Notes under the pieces: model-generated
The model's input: only the letters and a program-made list of their open reading frames with translations
The model's database searches: none
What the model was told of the DNA's origin: nothing
Shown here: positions 7,983 through 16,474 of the stretch, piece by piece
Layout: the number at the start of each line of letters is the position of its first letter
Position numbering within the stretch: the stretch's first letter is position 1
Program-made: the position numbers and the translations under genes
Assembly: GCF_002950945.1 (NCBI RefSeq)
Contig: NZ_CP012673.1
Coordinates: forward strand, 1,178,001 to 1,242,000
DNA: 64,000 nt
From: Sorangium cellulosum
Lineage (GTDB): Bacteria > Myxococcota_A > Polyangia > Polyangiales > Polyangiaceae
Reading direction: 5' to 3'

Positions 7983-9149
7983 TCAGAGTCCCGCGCGCAC
8001 GATCTCGCCCGACATCGGGGGGCCTGCCACACCGCGGTTCGCCCAGTACACGAATCCGTTCCGGAGACGGATGCTCGTCGGGCGCGCCTGGCCGGAGGCG
8101 ATGACCCGAGGGCCGGCGCCGCAGCCGTCCAGCGGACACATCTTGACGGCGCCGCCCGTCCTCGTCTCATCGCCGGCCGCCGTCCAGTACACGCCCGTGG
8201 GGCCCACGGCCATGCTGGTCAACGCTTGCTCTCCCTCCACGAAGGCCGCCGGGCTGCCGCCGCATCCGGCCTTCTTGCACGAGAAGATGGAGCCCTTGGC
8301 CACGCTCATCACGTAGTGAATGTCGCCCTGGATGGCCATCGCGGCGCCCGGCTCGGCGTGGAGCTGGATCGCGCCGGTGGAGTCGCTCGCATTGCAGAAA
8401 TAGACCCCTCCAGGATCGGTGGTATGGGACCAGTATACCGTTGTCCCATCCATGACGAACGAGCGGATCGAGTCCGCGTGGACGCAGGGAATTCGCGTGC
8501 AGGTGCTGCCGTCGCACTCGTAAACATCGAATTTTTCCGAGATGCGCACGACGCCGTCGTCGCCCACCTGAATCTGGGTTGGCGTGCCGTTGAGCGGCTC
8601 CCACACCTCCCGGGGTGTGTCGCCGACGCAGCCGGCTGCCGGGCACCTGAAATAGCTGCGCGCCGTGCTGCCGCGGCGGGAAGCCAGCCAGTGTACGAAA
8701 TTGAGATCCACCGAGACGAGGTAGGGAGGCGAGAAGGCGCCCGCCGGCGGCGCGAGCCCCTCGGCGAGCAGCACCGGCGCCGGACAGCCTGCCACCGGAC
8801 AGCGCAGCAGCGTGGCCGCAGAGAGGATGAAGACGCTCTGGTCGTCGACCGCGATGGAGTACGGCTCGTCGAGGCCTGCGGCGACGACCTCCGGCGGGCT
8901 CGGCGGAGGCGTGGAGGCGTCGGGCGAGCCGCCCCCGCCGCCGGCCTCGCCGCCGGTCCCGGAGCCCCCGCCGCCGCCGGTCCCGCCGGAGGTCGTCGCC
9001 GCGCTGCTGTCGCCACCACCGCTGCCGGCGCTGCTGCCGCTGCTGGTGAACGAGCGCTCCTCCGGCGAGCAGGCCGCGGCCAGGAAGCCGGCCGCGACGG
9101 CGGTCGAGCCGAGCATCGCGACCCACGTCACGAGAAATCTTCGTCGCAT
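7983..9149 (-). CDS. Predicted surface lipoprotein with propeller-like repeats
   Basis: A 388-residue protein. The signal peptide ends in a lipobox at FLAAAC. A long Gly/Ser/Thr-rich linker follows (about 30-80), then a domain with repeated aromatic/Gly strands such as YSIAVDDQSVFIL, FVMDGTTVYWSH, MAVGPTGVYWTAAG and RLRNGFVYWANRG, interspersed with CxxxGC pairs. The pattern suggests a beta-propeller of the kind common in myxobacterial exported proteins. Substrate and role are unknown. The ATG at 9149 begins the signal peptide and is preferred over the in-frame start at 9284. Confidence 0.75.
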   Translation of the reverse strand: MRRRFLVTWVAMLGSTAVAAGFLAAACSPEERSFTSSGSSAGSGGGDSSAATTSGGTGGGGGSGTGGEAGGGGGSPDASTPPPSPPEVVAAGLDEPYSIAVDDQSVFILSAATLLRCPVAGCPAPVLLAEGLAPPAGAFSPPYLVSVDLNFVHWLASRRGSTARSYFRCPAAGCVGDTPREVWEPLNGTPTQIQVGDDGVVRISEKFDVYECDGSTCTRIPCVHADSIRSFVMDGTTVYWSHTTDPGGVYFCNASDSTGAIQLHAEPGAAMAIQGDIHYVMSVAKGSIFSCKKAGCGGSPAAFVEGEQALTSMAVGPTGVYWTAAGDETRTGGAVKMCPLDGCGAGPRVIASGQARPTSIRLRNGFVYWANRGVAGPPMSGEIVRAGL

Positions 9150-9231
9150 GGACGACGAGTATGCCACAGGGGGCGCTGCACGAGCGGGCACAGCCGCCTC
9201 CGAGCGCGAGGTCGCGCCGGGCGTCGCGGCG

Positions 9232-9483
9232 TCAGTAGTGCTTGTCGAGGACCGCGGGGTCGGTCGTCGTGGAGAACACCACATCGCAGCGCCGACACCG
9301 GTACTTCACCTTCGTCGGCCGTGCCGAGATCCCGAGCGCCAGCTGGATGTACCCCAGGAAGTGGTACTCGGCCTCGGCGCTCACCATGTAGTGATCACGG
9401 CCGTGGCCGCAGGGGCACTGGACCGGCTCGGTGGTGGTGCGGTTGCGGTAGGGCATCGAAGACGCGCTCGCCGGCGACGACAT
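9232..9483 (-). CDS. Small Cys-rich (zinc-ribbon-like) protein
   Basis: An 83-residue protein with a CPCGHG motif near residue 23 and a CRRCDVVF motif near residue 63, so four cysteines could bind one zinc ion. Between them lies HYMVSAEAEYHFLGYIQLALG. No close family is recognised. A later start at MPYRNRTT (9456) is also possible. It lies 82 bases upstream of the lipoprotein gene on the same strand. Confidence is moderate because the frame is short, but the paired Cys motifs argue for a real gene. Confidence 0.6.
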   Translation of the reverse strand: MSSPASASSMPYRNRTTTEPVQCPCGHGRDHYMVSAEAEYHFLGYIQLALGISARPTKVKYRCRRCDVVFSTTTDPAVLDKHY

Positions 9484-9812
9484 GGAAGCACTCTAGGGGT
9501 TCCTCGGCGTACGTCGAGGCGCGTCGACACAAAGCAGCCAGGACGGGAGGCGGCCGGGGGCGCACGGCCTCGCGGTGGGGGCGCCGGAGGTGATCTCTGC
9601 GGTGAAAAGCTCAGCCCGCCGCCCAGCGCTGGATGAGCATGGCCGCCGCGACGCCCGGCGCAGCGGTCGAGGGAGGATGCCCCCCGCCGAGGAAGGGACG
9701 CGCCGCGCGGTGGTCGAGGGAGGGACGCCCGCGCTGCGGTCCAGCGCTCTGGAAAGGAGCATCGAGGGCCCCGGCGCTTTGCGCCCCGCCGCGGACCGAA
9801 TAGGACGTGCCC
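9484..9812. other. Intergenic region upstream of the ABC transporter genes
   Basis: A 329-base gap between divergent genes. A 12-base direct repeat GGTCGAGGGAGG occurs at 9665 and 9712. No coding frame or recognised promoter was found. Confidence 0.35.
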
Positions 9813-10607
9813 ATGCGTCCAGCACTCCTGGCCGAGCGCCTCGTGAAGCGCTACGGCGAGCTCGCGGCCGTCGACGGGCTCGACCTCGCCGTGCACCCGG
9901 GGGAGGTGGTCGGGCTCCTCGGACCGAACGGCGCGGGCAAGACGACGACGCTGCGGATGCTCGCCGGCATCCTGTCGCCGACCGGAGGGCGCGTCCTCGT
10001 CGGCGGGATCGACCTCGCCGCGAGGCCGCTCGAGGCGAAGCAGCGCCTCGGCTTCCTCTCCGGGGACACCCAGCTCTACCAGCGGCTCACGCCCCGGGAG
10101 GTGCTCCGCTACTTCGGCCGGCTGTACGGCATGGAGGAGGCGGCGCTCTCGCGCCGGATCGACGCGCTCGTCGCCGACCTCGAGATGGGGGCGTTCGCCT
10201 CGCGGCCGTGCAGCACGCTCTCCGCAGGGCAGAAGCAGCGCGCCAACATCGCCCGCGCGTTCCTCCACGAGCCCGCGGTGCTCATCCTCGACGAGCCGAC
10301 GACCGCGCTCGACGTGATCAGCGGCCGCTTCATCGTCGAGTCGATCCGGCGCGAGCGCGCCGCGGGCAGGGCCATCCTCTTCTCGACGCACATCATGGGC
10401 GAGGCCGAGTACCTCTGCGATCGCATCGCCCTCATGCACGAGGGGCGCGTCGTCGACGCCGGCACCCTGCCCGAGCTCCTCGAGCGAGCGGGCACCACGA
10501 ACCTGACCGACGCCTTCCTCCACCACGTGGCGCGGAGCCGCCCGCAGCAGGGCCCGGAGCGCGCCGGCGCGGCGCCCGACGCGCCCGCCCGACGCGAGGC
10601 GCCGTGA
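9813..10607 (+). CDS. ABC transporter ATP-binding protein (NatA-like)
   Basis: A 264-residue ATPase with Walker A GPNGAGKTTT, Q-loop region GFLSGDTQLYQ, signature LSAGQKQR (LSGGQ variant), Walker B AVLILDEPTTALD and the H-loop FSTHIMGEAE. It resembles the ATPase of NatAB-type sodium or drug exporters. The ATG at 9813 is preferred over a GTG at 9807 because AGGA lies 8 bases before it. The stop overlaps the permease GTG start by four bases (GTGA), so both subunits are translated together. Confidence 0.9.
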   Translation: MRPALLAERLVKRYGELAAVDGLDLAVHPGEVVGLLGPNGAGKTTTLRMLAGILSPTGGRVLVGGIDLAARPLEAKQRLGFLSGDTQLYQRLTPREVLRYFGRLYGMEEAALSRRIDALVADLEMGAFASRPCSTLSAGQKQRANIARAFLHEPAVLILDEPTTALDVISGRFIVESIRRERAAGRAILFSTHIMGEAEYLCDRIALMHEGRVVDAGTLPELLERAGTTNLTDAFLHHVARSRPQQGPERAGAAPDAPARREAP

Positions 10608-12793
10608 GGCCCGCCATCGTCTGGACGATCCTCCGCAAGGAGCTGCTGGAGTCGCTCCGGGACCGGCGCACGCTCGTGCGCCTCGTCGTGCTCCCCATCC
10701 TCCTCTATCCGCTCTTCGCGATCGGGATGAGCAAGATCGTCGGCTCCGAGGCCGCGGCGCGCGAGGCGCGCGCGTCCAGGGTCGCGGTGTGGGGAGAGCT
10801 GGCGGGCGGCCTGCGAGAGCGGATCGAGTCGGCCGGGGAGAAGATCGAGCTCGCGCCGTGGGCCGGCGCGCCGCCCGAGGTGCGCGAGGGCCTCCTCTCC
10901 GGGGCGCTCGCGCCGCCGGAGGAGCCGGCGGCGGAGGAGGAGCCGGCGGCGGAGGAGGAGCCGGCGGCGGGCGACGAGGCGCCGCCGGGCGACGCCGACG
11001 CCAGGGACCGGCGGCCGAGGTGGACCGAGCCGGAGAACCCGGTGCTCGCCGCGGCGCGCGCCGCGGTGAGCGCGCGGCAGGTCGACGCGGTGCTCGTGCC
11101 GTGGCCGGCGCTCGAGGAGACGCTCGCGCAGGGCGGGAGAGGGGCCGTCGCGATCTACTTCGACTCGGTCCGCGCCGACTCGGCGACGGCAGAGGCGCGC
11201 CTCGACGCGGCCCTCGGGCGCGCGCGCAGGGAGATCGTCGCGGCGCGCGAGGCGGAGCGCAAGCTGCCCGCGGGGTTCTCCGTCGCCTACGACGTGGTGC
11301 CGCGCGACGTCGCGCCCGACAGCCGCAAGGTCGGACAGATCCTCGGCTCGATGATGCCGATGATGCTCATCCTGATGTCGCTGCTCGGCAGCTTCCTGCC
11401 CGCGATCGACCTCACCGCGGGCGAGAAGGAGCGCGGCACGATGCAGACGCTCCTGTGCGCGCCCGTGCGATCCATCGAGATCATCTCGGGCAAGTTCCTG
11501 GCCGTGTGGACCATCTCCCTGCTCACCGCGCTCGGCAACGTGGTGAGCCTGTCGCTCACGGTGGGGCGCCTGCTGCCCGACGTCGTGGTGGTGGATCCGG
11601 CGGTATTCGCGCTCACGTTCGTGCTGCTCGTGCCGGTCACCTTCCTGTTCTCGGCGCTGTTCCTCGCGCTCGCCGTGTTCGCGAAGGACTTCAAGGACGG
11701 CCAGAACGCGCTCATGCCGGCGTACCTGCCGCTGTCGCTGCTCGCCGGCATCACGGCCCTGCCGATGGTCGAGCTGAACCCGTGGACGGCGTACGCCCCG
11801 GTCCTCAACATCGCGGTGCTGATCAAGGCCCTCTTCCTCGGGGAGGCGCCGGCCGATCTGCTCCTCGCGGCGCTCATCTCCTCGGGGCTCTACGCCTGCC
11901 TGGCGCTGCTGTTCGCCGCGCGCGTGTTCGAGCGCGAGAGCGTGCTGCTCGGCGGTCAGGAGTCGGCGGCCTCGGTGCTGGGCCTCGGGCGGCGGGGCGG
12001 CGGGGTGCCCTCCGCCGGCTTCTCGCTGGCGGCGTTCGCGGGCGTGCAGGTGCTCTTCTTCTACGGCAGCCTGCTCATCGACCGCGCGAGCGTGGCGGTG
12101 CAGCTCGCGGCCTCGCAGCTCGGGTTCTTCCTGCTCCCGACGCTGGCGCTGGTGCTGGGCTTCGGCTACGCGCCGCGCGAGACGCTCGGCCTGCGGCCGG
12201 TCTCGTTCCGGGGCCTCTGCGGGGCGGCGCTCGTCGGGGTGTCCGCGTGGGCTGCGCTCGGCGGCACCGTGCTCCGGTGGCTGCCGGCGCCGGAGCCCCT
12301 GGCCCGCGAGCTCGGCGAGCTCGTGCTGCTCGGCGGCAAGCCGTACCCGGTCGTCCTGCTGCTCGTCGCCGTGACGCCGGCCGTCTGCGAGGAGCTCCTC
12401 TTCCGCGGCCTCGTCTACGCGGGGCTGCGCCGCGCCGGGCCCGCGGCGGCGATCCTCGTGTCGGCGCTCCTGTTCGGCCTCGCCCACGGCTCCGTGCACC
12501 GGCTGCTGCCGACGTTCCTGCTCGGCCTCGCGCTCGGCTACGCGCGCCACCGCACCGGCTCCGTGCTGGCCGGGGCCGTCCTGCACGCGCTGAGCAACGG
12601 CATCGTGGTGTCGCTGCTCTACTTCGATCCGGCGTGGGCGCAGGGCGTCCTGGAGCAAGCGGTGCCCTGGAGCGCGACGATCGCCGGGACGCTGGTGTGC
12701 CTGGCGGGGCTGCTCCTGCTCCGCGGGACCCCGGCGCCGGAACGAAGCCGTAACGGCGGCGGCGTCAGCGGAGAAGGTGCGCCGGAGGGCTGA
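10604..12793 (+). CDS. ABC-2 permease fused to a CPBP-family intramembrane protease
   Basis: A 729-residue membrane protein with two parts. The N-terminal part (1 to about 460) is a NatB-like ABC-2 permease: one transmembrane segment, a large extracytoplasmic domain, then several segments including the GEKERGTMQTLLCAPV motif typical of these permeases. The C-terminal part (about 470-710) is a CPBP (Abi/CAAX protease-like) module with CEELLFRGLVYAGLRR (EExxxR), LLFGLAHGS and HALSNG. In the extracytoplasmic domain an 18-bp repeat (three copies from about 10917) encodes EEPAA units. The paired ATPase is immediately upstream. Similar permease-CPBP fusions occur in other bacteria, but the function is not settled. 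Confidence 0.87.
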   Translation: MRPAIVWTILRKELLESLRDRRTLVRLVVLPILLYPLFAIGMSKIVGSEAAAREARASRVAVWGELAGGLRERIESAGEKIELAPWAGAPPEVREGLLSGALAPPEEPAAEEEPAAEEEPAAGDEAPPGDADARDRRPRWTEPENPVLAAARAAVSARQVDAVLVPWPALEETLAQGGRGAVAIYFDSVRADSATAEARLDAALGRARREIVAAREAERKLPAGFSVAYDVVPRDVAPDSRKVGQILGSMMPMMLILMSLLGSFLPAIDLTAGEKERGTMQTLLCAPVRSIEIISGKFLAVWTISLLTALGNVVSLSLTVGRLLPDVVVVDPAVFALTFVLLVPVTFLFSALFLALAVFAKDFKDGQNALMPAYLPLSLLAGITALPMVELNPWTAYAPVLNIAVLIKALFLGEAPADLLLAALISSGLYACLALLFAARVFERESVLLGGQESAASVLGLGRRGGGVPSAGFSLAAFAGVQVLFFYGSLLIDRASVAVQLAASQLGFFLLPTLALVLGFGYAPRETLGLRPVSFRGLCGAALVGVSAWAALGGTVLRWLPAPEPLARELGELVLLGGKPYPVVLLLVAVTPAVCEELLFRGLVYAGLRRAGPAAAILVSALLFGLAHGSVHRLLPTFLLGLALGYARHRTGSVLAGAVLHALSNGIVVSLLYFDPAWAQGVLEQAVPWSATIAGTLVCLAGLLLLRGTPAPERSRNGGGVSGEGAPEG

Positions 12794-12883
12794 ACCTGGC
12801 GAACGCGCGGCCTGTGTGGGGGAGAACGCCAGGAGAAGAGGGCTCCTCTTGCGCGGGCCCCGCGCTGCGGTAGGCACATCGAT

Positions 12884-13819
12884 GTGCACGCACGCTTCCT
12901 TCCGGGGCTCGCTGCAGCAGCGATGAGCTCCGTGCTGTCCTGCTCTCACGGCGGCGCGACCCTCGCGGAGCTCGGCGCCGCCGCGCTCGCGACGCCGCCC
13001 GCCGTCGCCGGCGAGACGCCTGCGGCCGCCGGCGACGCGCCTGCCGCCGGCGACGCGCCTGCCGCCGGCGACGCGCCTGGCGCTGCGATCGGAGCGCCCG
13101 CGCTCGCCGGCGCGGCGCCCGCGGCGCTGCCGACCGCCCCGCCGACGGCGTCGCCGGCCGGAGCGGGCTCCTGGGTGGAGCACCTGGCCGAGGCCGCCGG
13201 CCTCCAGGAGCGGCCGCCGCGCGCGCAGCGCCAGTGGAACCACATCGCCGCCGCGGCGGGCGCGGATTGCCGCGACGCGCTGAAGCGCGCGGGCGCGCGT
13301 TTCCAGGCGATCGCCGACACCGAGAAGCCGAACAAGAAGGGGTGCGGCATTCCGCACGGCGTGCTGCTGACGCGCGGCCCGACGGGGATCACCTACTCGC
13401 CGCCGCTGCAGATCGACTGCTCCCTCGCGCTGCGGCTCGCCGATATCGAGCGCGTGATCCAGGAAGAGGCCGAGGCGCACCTCGGCTCGCCGATCGCCCG
13501 CATCAGCACGCTGGGGAGTTATGCCTGCCGGGAGGTGCGCGGCCGGATGCGCCGGTGGAGCGAGGGCCTCAGCGAGCATTCGTTCGGCAATGCCTTCGAC
13601 ATCGCGCGGTTCTCGCCGAAGCGCGGGCGCCAGGTGAGCGTGCTGCGCGATTACGTGCTCCGCGGGGCCGAGCCGAGCACCCGCGAGGGGCGCTTCCTCA
13701 GGAGCATCACCTGGCGGCTCCGCGCCGAGGGAGCCGCCTCGCGCGTGCTCGGGCCGGATTTCGACGCGAGCCACCGGGATCACCTGCACGTCGATTGCGG
13801 GACGCCGCGCTGGTATTGA
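12884..13819 (+). CDS. Extensin-like C-terminal domain protein (predicted lipoprotein)
   Basis: A 311-residue exported protein. The N-terminus ends in a possible lipobox VLSC. A low-complexity Ala/Pro/Gly linker follows (about 25-100), with an 18-bp tandem repeat encoding GDAPAA at about 13030-13080. The rest matches the bacterial extensin-like C-terminal domain: CGIPHGVLLTRG, GSYACREVRGRM, LSEHSFGNAFDIARF, a late GPDFDASHRDHLHVDC. The His/Asp pattern resembles LAS-type D-Ala-D-Ala peptidases, so a peptidoglycan peptidase role is inferred. The GTG start is the earliest that gives the signal peptide. Confidence 0.82.
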   Translation: MHARFLPGLAAAAMSSVLSCSHGGATLAELGAAALATPPAVAGETPAAAGDAPAAGDAPAAGDAPGAAIGAPALAGAAPAALPTAPPTASPAGAGSWVEHLAEAAGLQERPPRAQRQWNHIAAAAGADCRDALKRAGARFQAIADTEKPNKKGCGIPHGVLLTRGPTGITYSPPLQIDCSLALRLADIERVIQEEAEAHLGSPIARISTLGSYACREVRGRMRRWSEGLSEHSFGNAFDIARFSPKRGRQVSVLRDYVLRGAEPSTREGRFLRSITWRLRAEGAASRVLGPDFDASHRDHLHVDCGTPRWY

Positions 13820-13891
13820 GCCGCAAGCGCCGCGCGCCGGACGCGCCTGCGCCGGGGTCCGGCCGATTTCCGCGCGCGGCTCGGCCTGCGC

Positions 13892-15652
<1,761 letters not shown>

Positions 15653-15917
15653 TGGTCTGCTCCAGCCTAGCAGACCCGATCGGGGAGACACATTGCGCGG
15701 GCGCACACGTGACGCCGCGCAGCCGCGCACGGTCGAGGACCGTCTGCTCCGGACATCGATTTGTCCACCGGGCGGCGACATGAAGACAGGAAGGCCCGGC
15801 AGACTCATCATGGAGCGGCGTGGCGGAGCGCCACAGAAAATCATTTTTGCCACCGCGTGATCTGAGACATTTTGCCTCCACCCGTTCGTGCTGGGATGTG
15901 TTGATTCACGATCGAAT

Positions 15918-15929
15918 TGCACTCGTGCA
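15918..15929. promoter_or_regulatory. Inverted repeat, possible activator site
   Basis: TGCACTCGTGCA has perfect five-base arms around TC. It is centred about 120 bases upstream of the sigma-54 promoter match, within the range of enhancer-binding protein sites. The role is inferred from position only. Confidence 0.35.
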
Positions 15930-16034
15930 TTGTTGGTGAACCAAAAATGATTCGTGACTGGAAAGATTCCGGTGCCGTTTCAATATGCGGACGTCGACGG
16001 TCTCTCGGGATGACCCGTGGCGTGGGCTGGCGAG

Positions 16035-16050
16035 TGGCCCCGCTATTGCT
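16035..16050 (+). promoter_or_regulatory. Candidate sigma-54 (-24/-12) promoter of the lanthipeptide precursor
   Basis: TGGCCCCGCTATTGCT matches TGGCACGNNNNTTGCW: TGGC and TTGCW are intact and the GG-to-GC spacing is exact. Only two inner positions differ. The start site would fall near 16060, giving a leader of about 22 bases. A perfect ribosome site sits between it and the ATG at 16083. Sigma-54 promoters need an ATP-dependent activator, so expression would be tightly conditional. Confidence 0.65.
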
Positions 16051-16066
16051 GAACCCCTCCTCGACC

Positions 16067-16076
16067 AAAGGAGGTC
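16067..16076 (+). promoter_or_regulatory. Strong Shine-Dalgarno of the precursor gene
   Basis: AAAGGAGGTC is a full-length complement to the 16S rRNA 3' end and lies seven bases before the ATG. It is much stronger than most ribosome sites in this window, as expected for an abundant small precursor peptide, and it supports the small gene being real. Confidence 0.8.
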
Positions 16077-16082
16077 AACATC

Positions 16083-16247
16083 ATGAAGAAGAAGATCCTG
16101 TCGCTCCAGAAGCTCTCGACGAACAACCCGACCACCGGCGGCGGTGGTGGTGGCGGCGGCGGCGGTGGTGGCGGCGGAGGTGTTCCCTCGAACATCAGCC
16201 TGCTCCTGCCCTGTTCGAACTCGGTGCTCAGCGTCCTCGGCTGTTAG
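16083..16247 (+). CDS. Class III lanthipeptide precursor peptide (labyrinthopeptin-like)
   Basis: A 54-residue peptide. The leader (1-18) is basic and contains ILSLQ at 5-9, matching the ILxLQ-type leader motif recognised by class III synthetases. Residues 19-33 are fifteen consecutive glycines. The core (34-54) ends in Cys and has two motifs of the type SxxSx(n)C: Ser36-Ser39-Cys44 (n=4) and Ser47-Ser50-Cys54 (n=3). In class III products such motifs are converted to labionin or methyl-free lanthionine rings. The gene has a perfect ribosome site, a sigma-54 promoter match and a terminator directly after it, and a LanKC synthetase follows. The Gly15 spacer is unusual; its role is unknown. It may separate leader and core or mark the protease cut. 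Confidence 0.88.
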   Translation: MKKKILSLQKLSTNNPTTGGGGGGGGGGGGGGGVPSNISLLLPCSNSVLSVLGC

Positions 16248-16296
16248 AAGACGCTCGTGGAAGAGCGATCGGTGACCCTCGGGTCGTCGATCCTAT

Positions 16297-16346
16297 GCAA
16301 AGTCATCTCCGGGACTTCACGTCCGGGAGATGACTTTGCTTTTTTT
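16297..16346 (+). terminator. Intrinsic terminator between precursor and synthetase
   Basis: A 19-base stem (16297-16315 with 16321-16339, one mismatch) has a 5-base loop and is followed by seven T residues (16340-16346). It lies 50 bases after the precursor stop. It should stop or attenuate transcription and give far more precursor than enzyme message, a common arrangement in RiPP clusters. Confidence 0.9.
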
Positions 16347-16474
16347 GCGTCCTGCTCCTCGCCGCGAGGCGCGTCTACGGTCGAGCGCAGGCGCCTCCCC
16401 TCGTCGCCTACTGCAGCGAGGTCAGCGAAACTCCCGGGCGTGTCGTCTACCCGAGATCGGTACAATGAGGGCTC

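Larger units (their letters stand above)
15653..16082. other. Divergent regulatory region of the ABC exporter and lanthipeptide precursor
   Basis: A 430-base gap with an AT-rich stretch at about 15830-16000, unlike the surrounding genes. It carries a perfect 5+2+5 inverted repeat (TGCACTCGTGCA, 15918-15929), a sigma-54 promoter match (16035-16050) and a strong ribosome site (16067-16076). I see no coding frame of its own. Confidence 0.6.

Noticed and set aside
10109..13789. 1226-codon open frame on the minus strand
   Set aside because: It is antisense to the ABC ATPase, permease-CPBP and extensin-like genes. Its product is His/Arg/Glu-rich, the usual artefact of high-GC third positions.
15917..16333. 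138-codon plus-strand frame across the precursor region
   Set aside because: It is out of frame with the precursor and lacks a ribosome site. The precursor frame has a perfect one and a recognisable leader and core.
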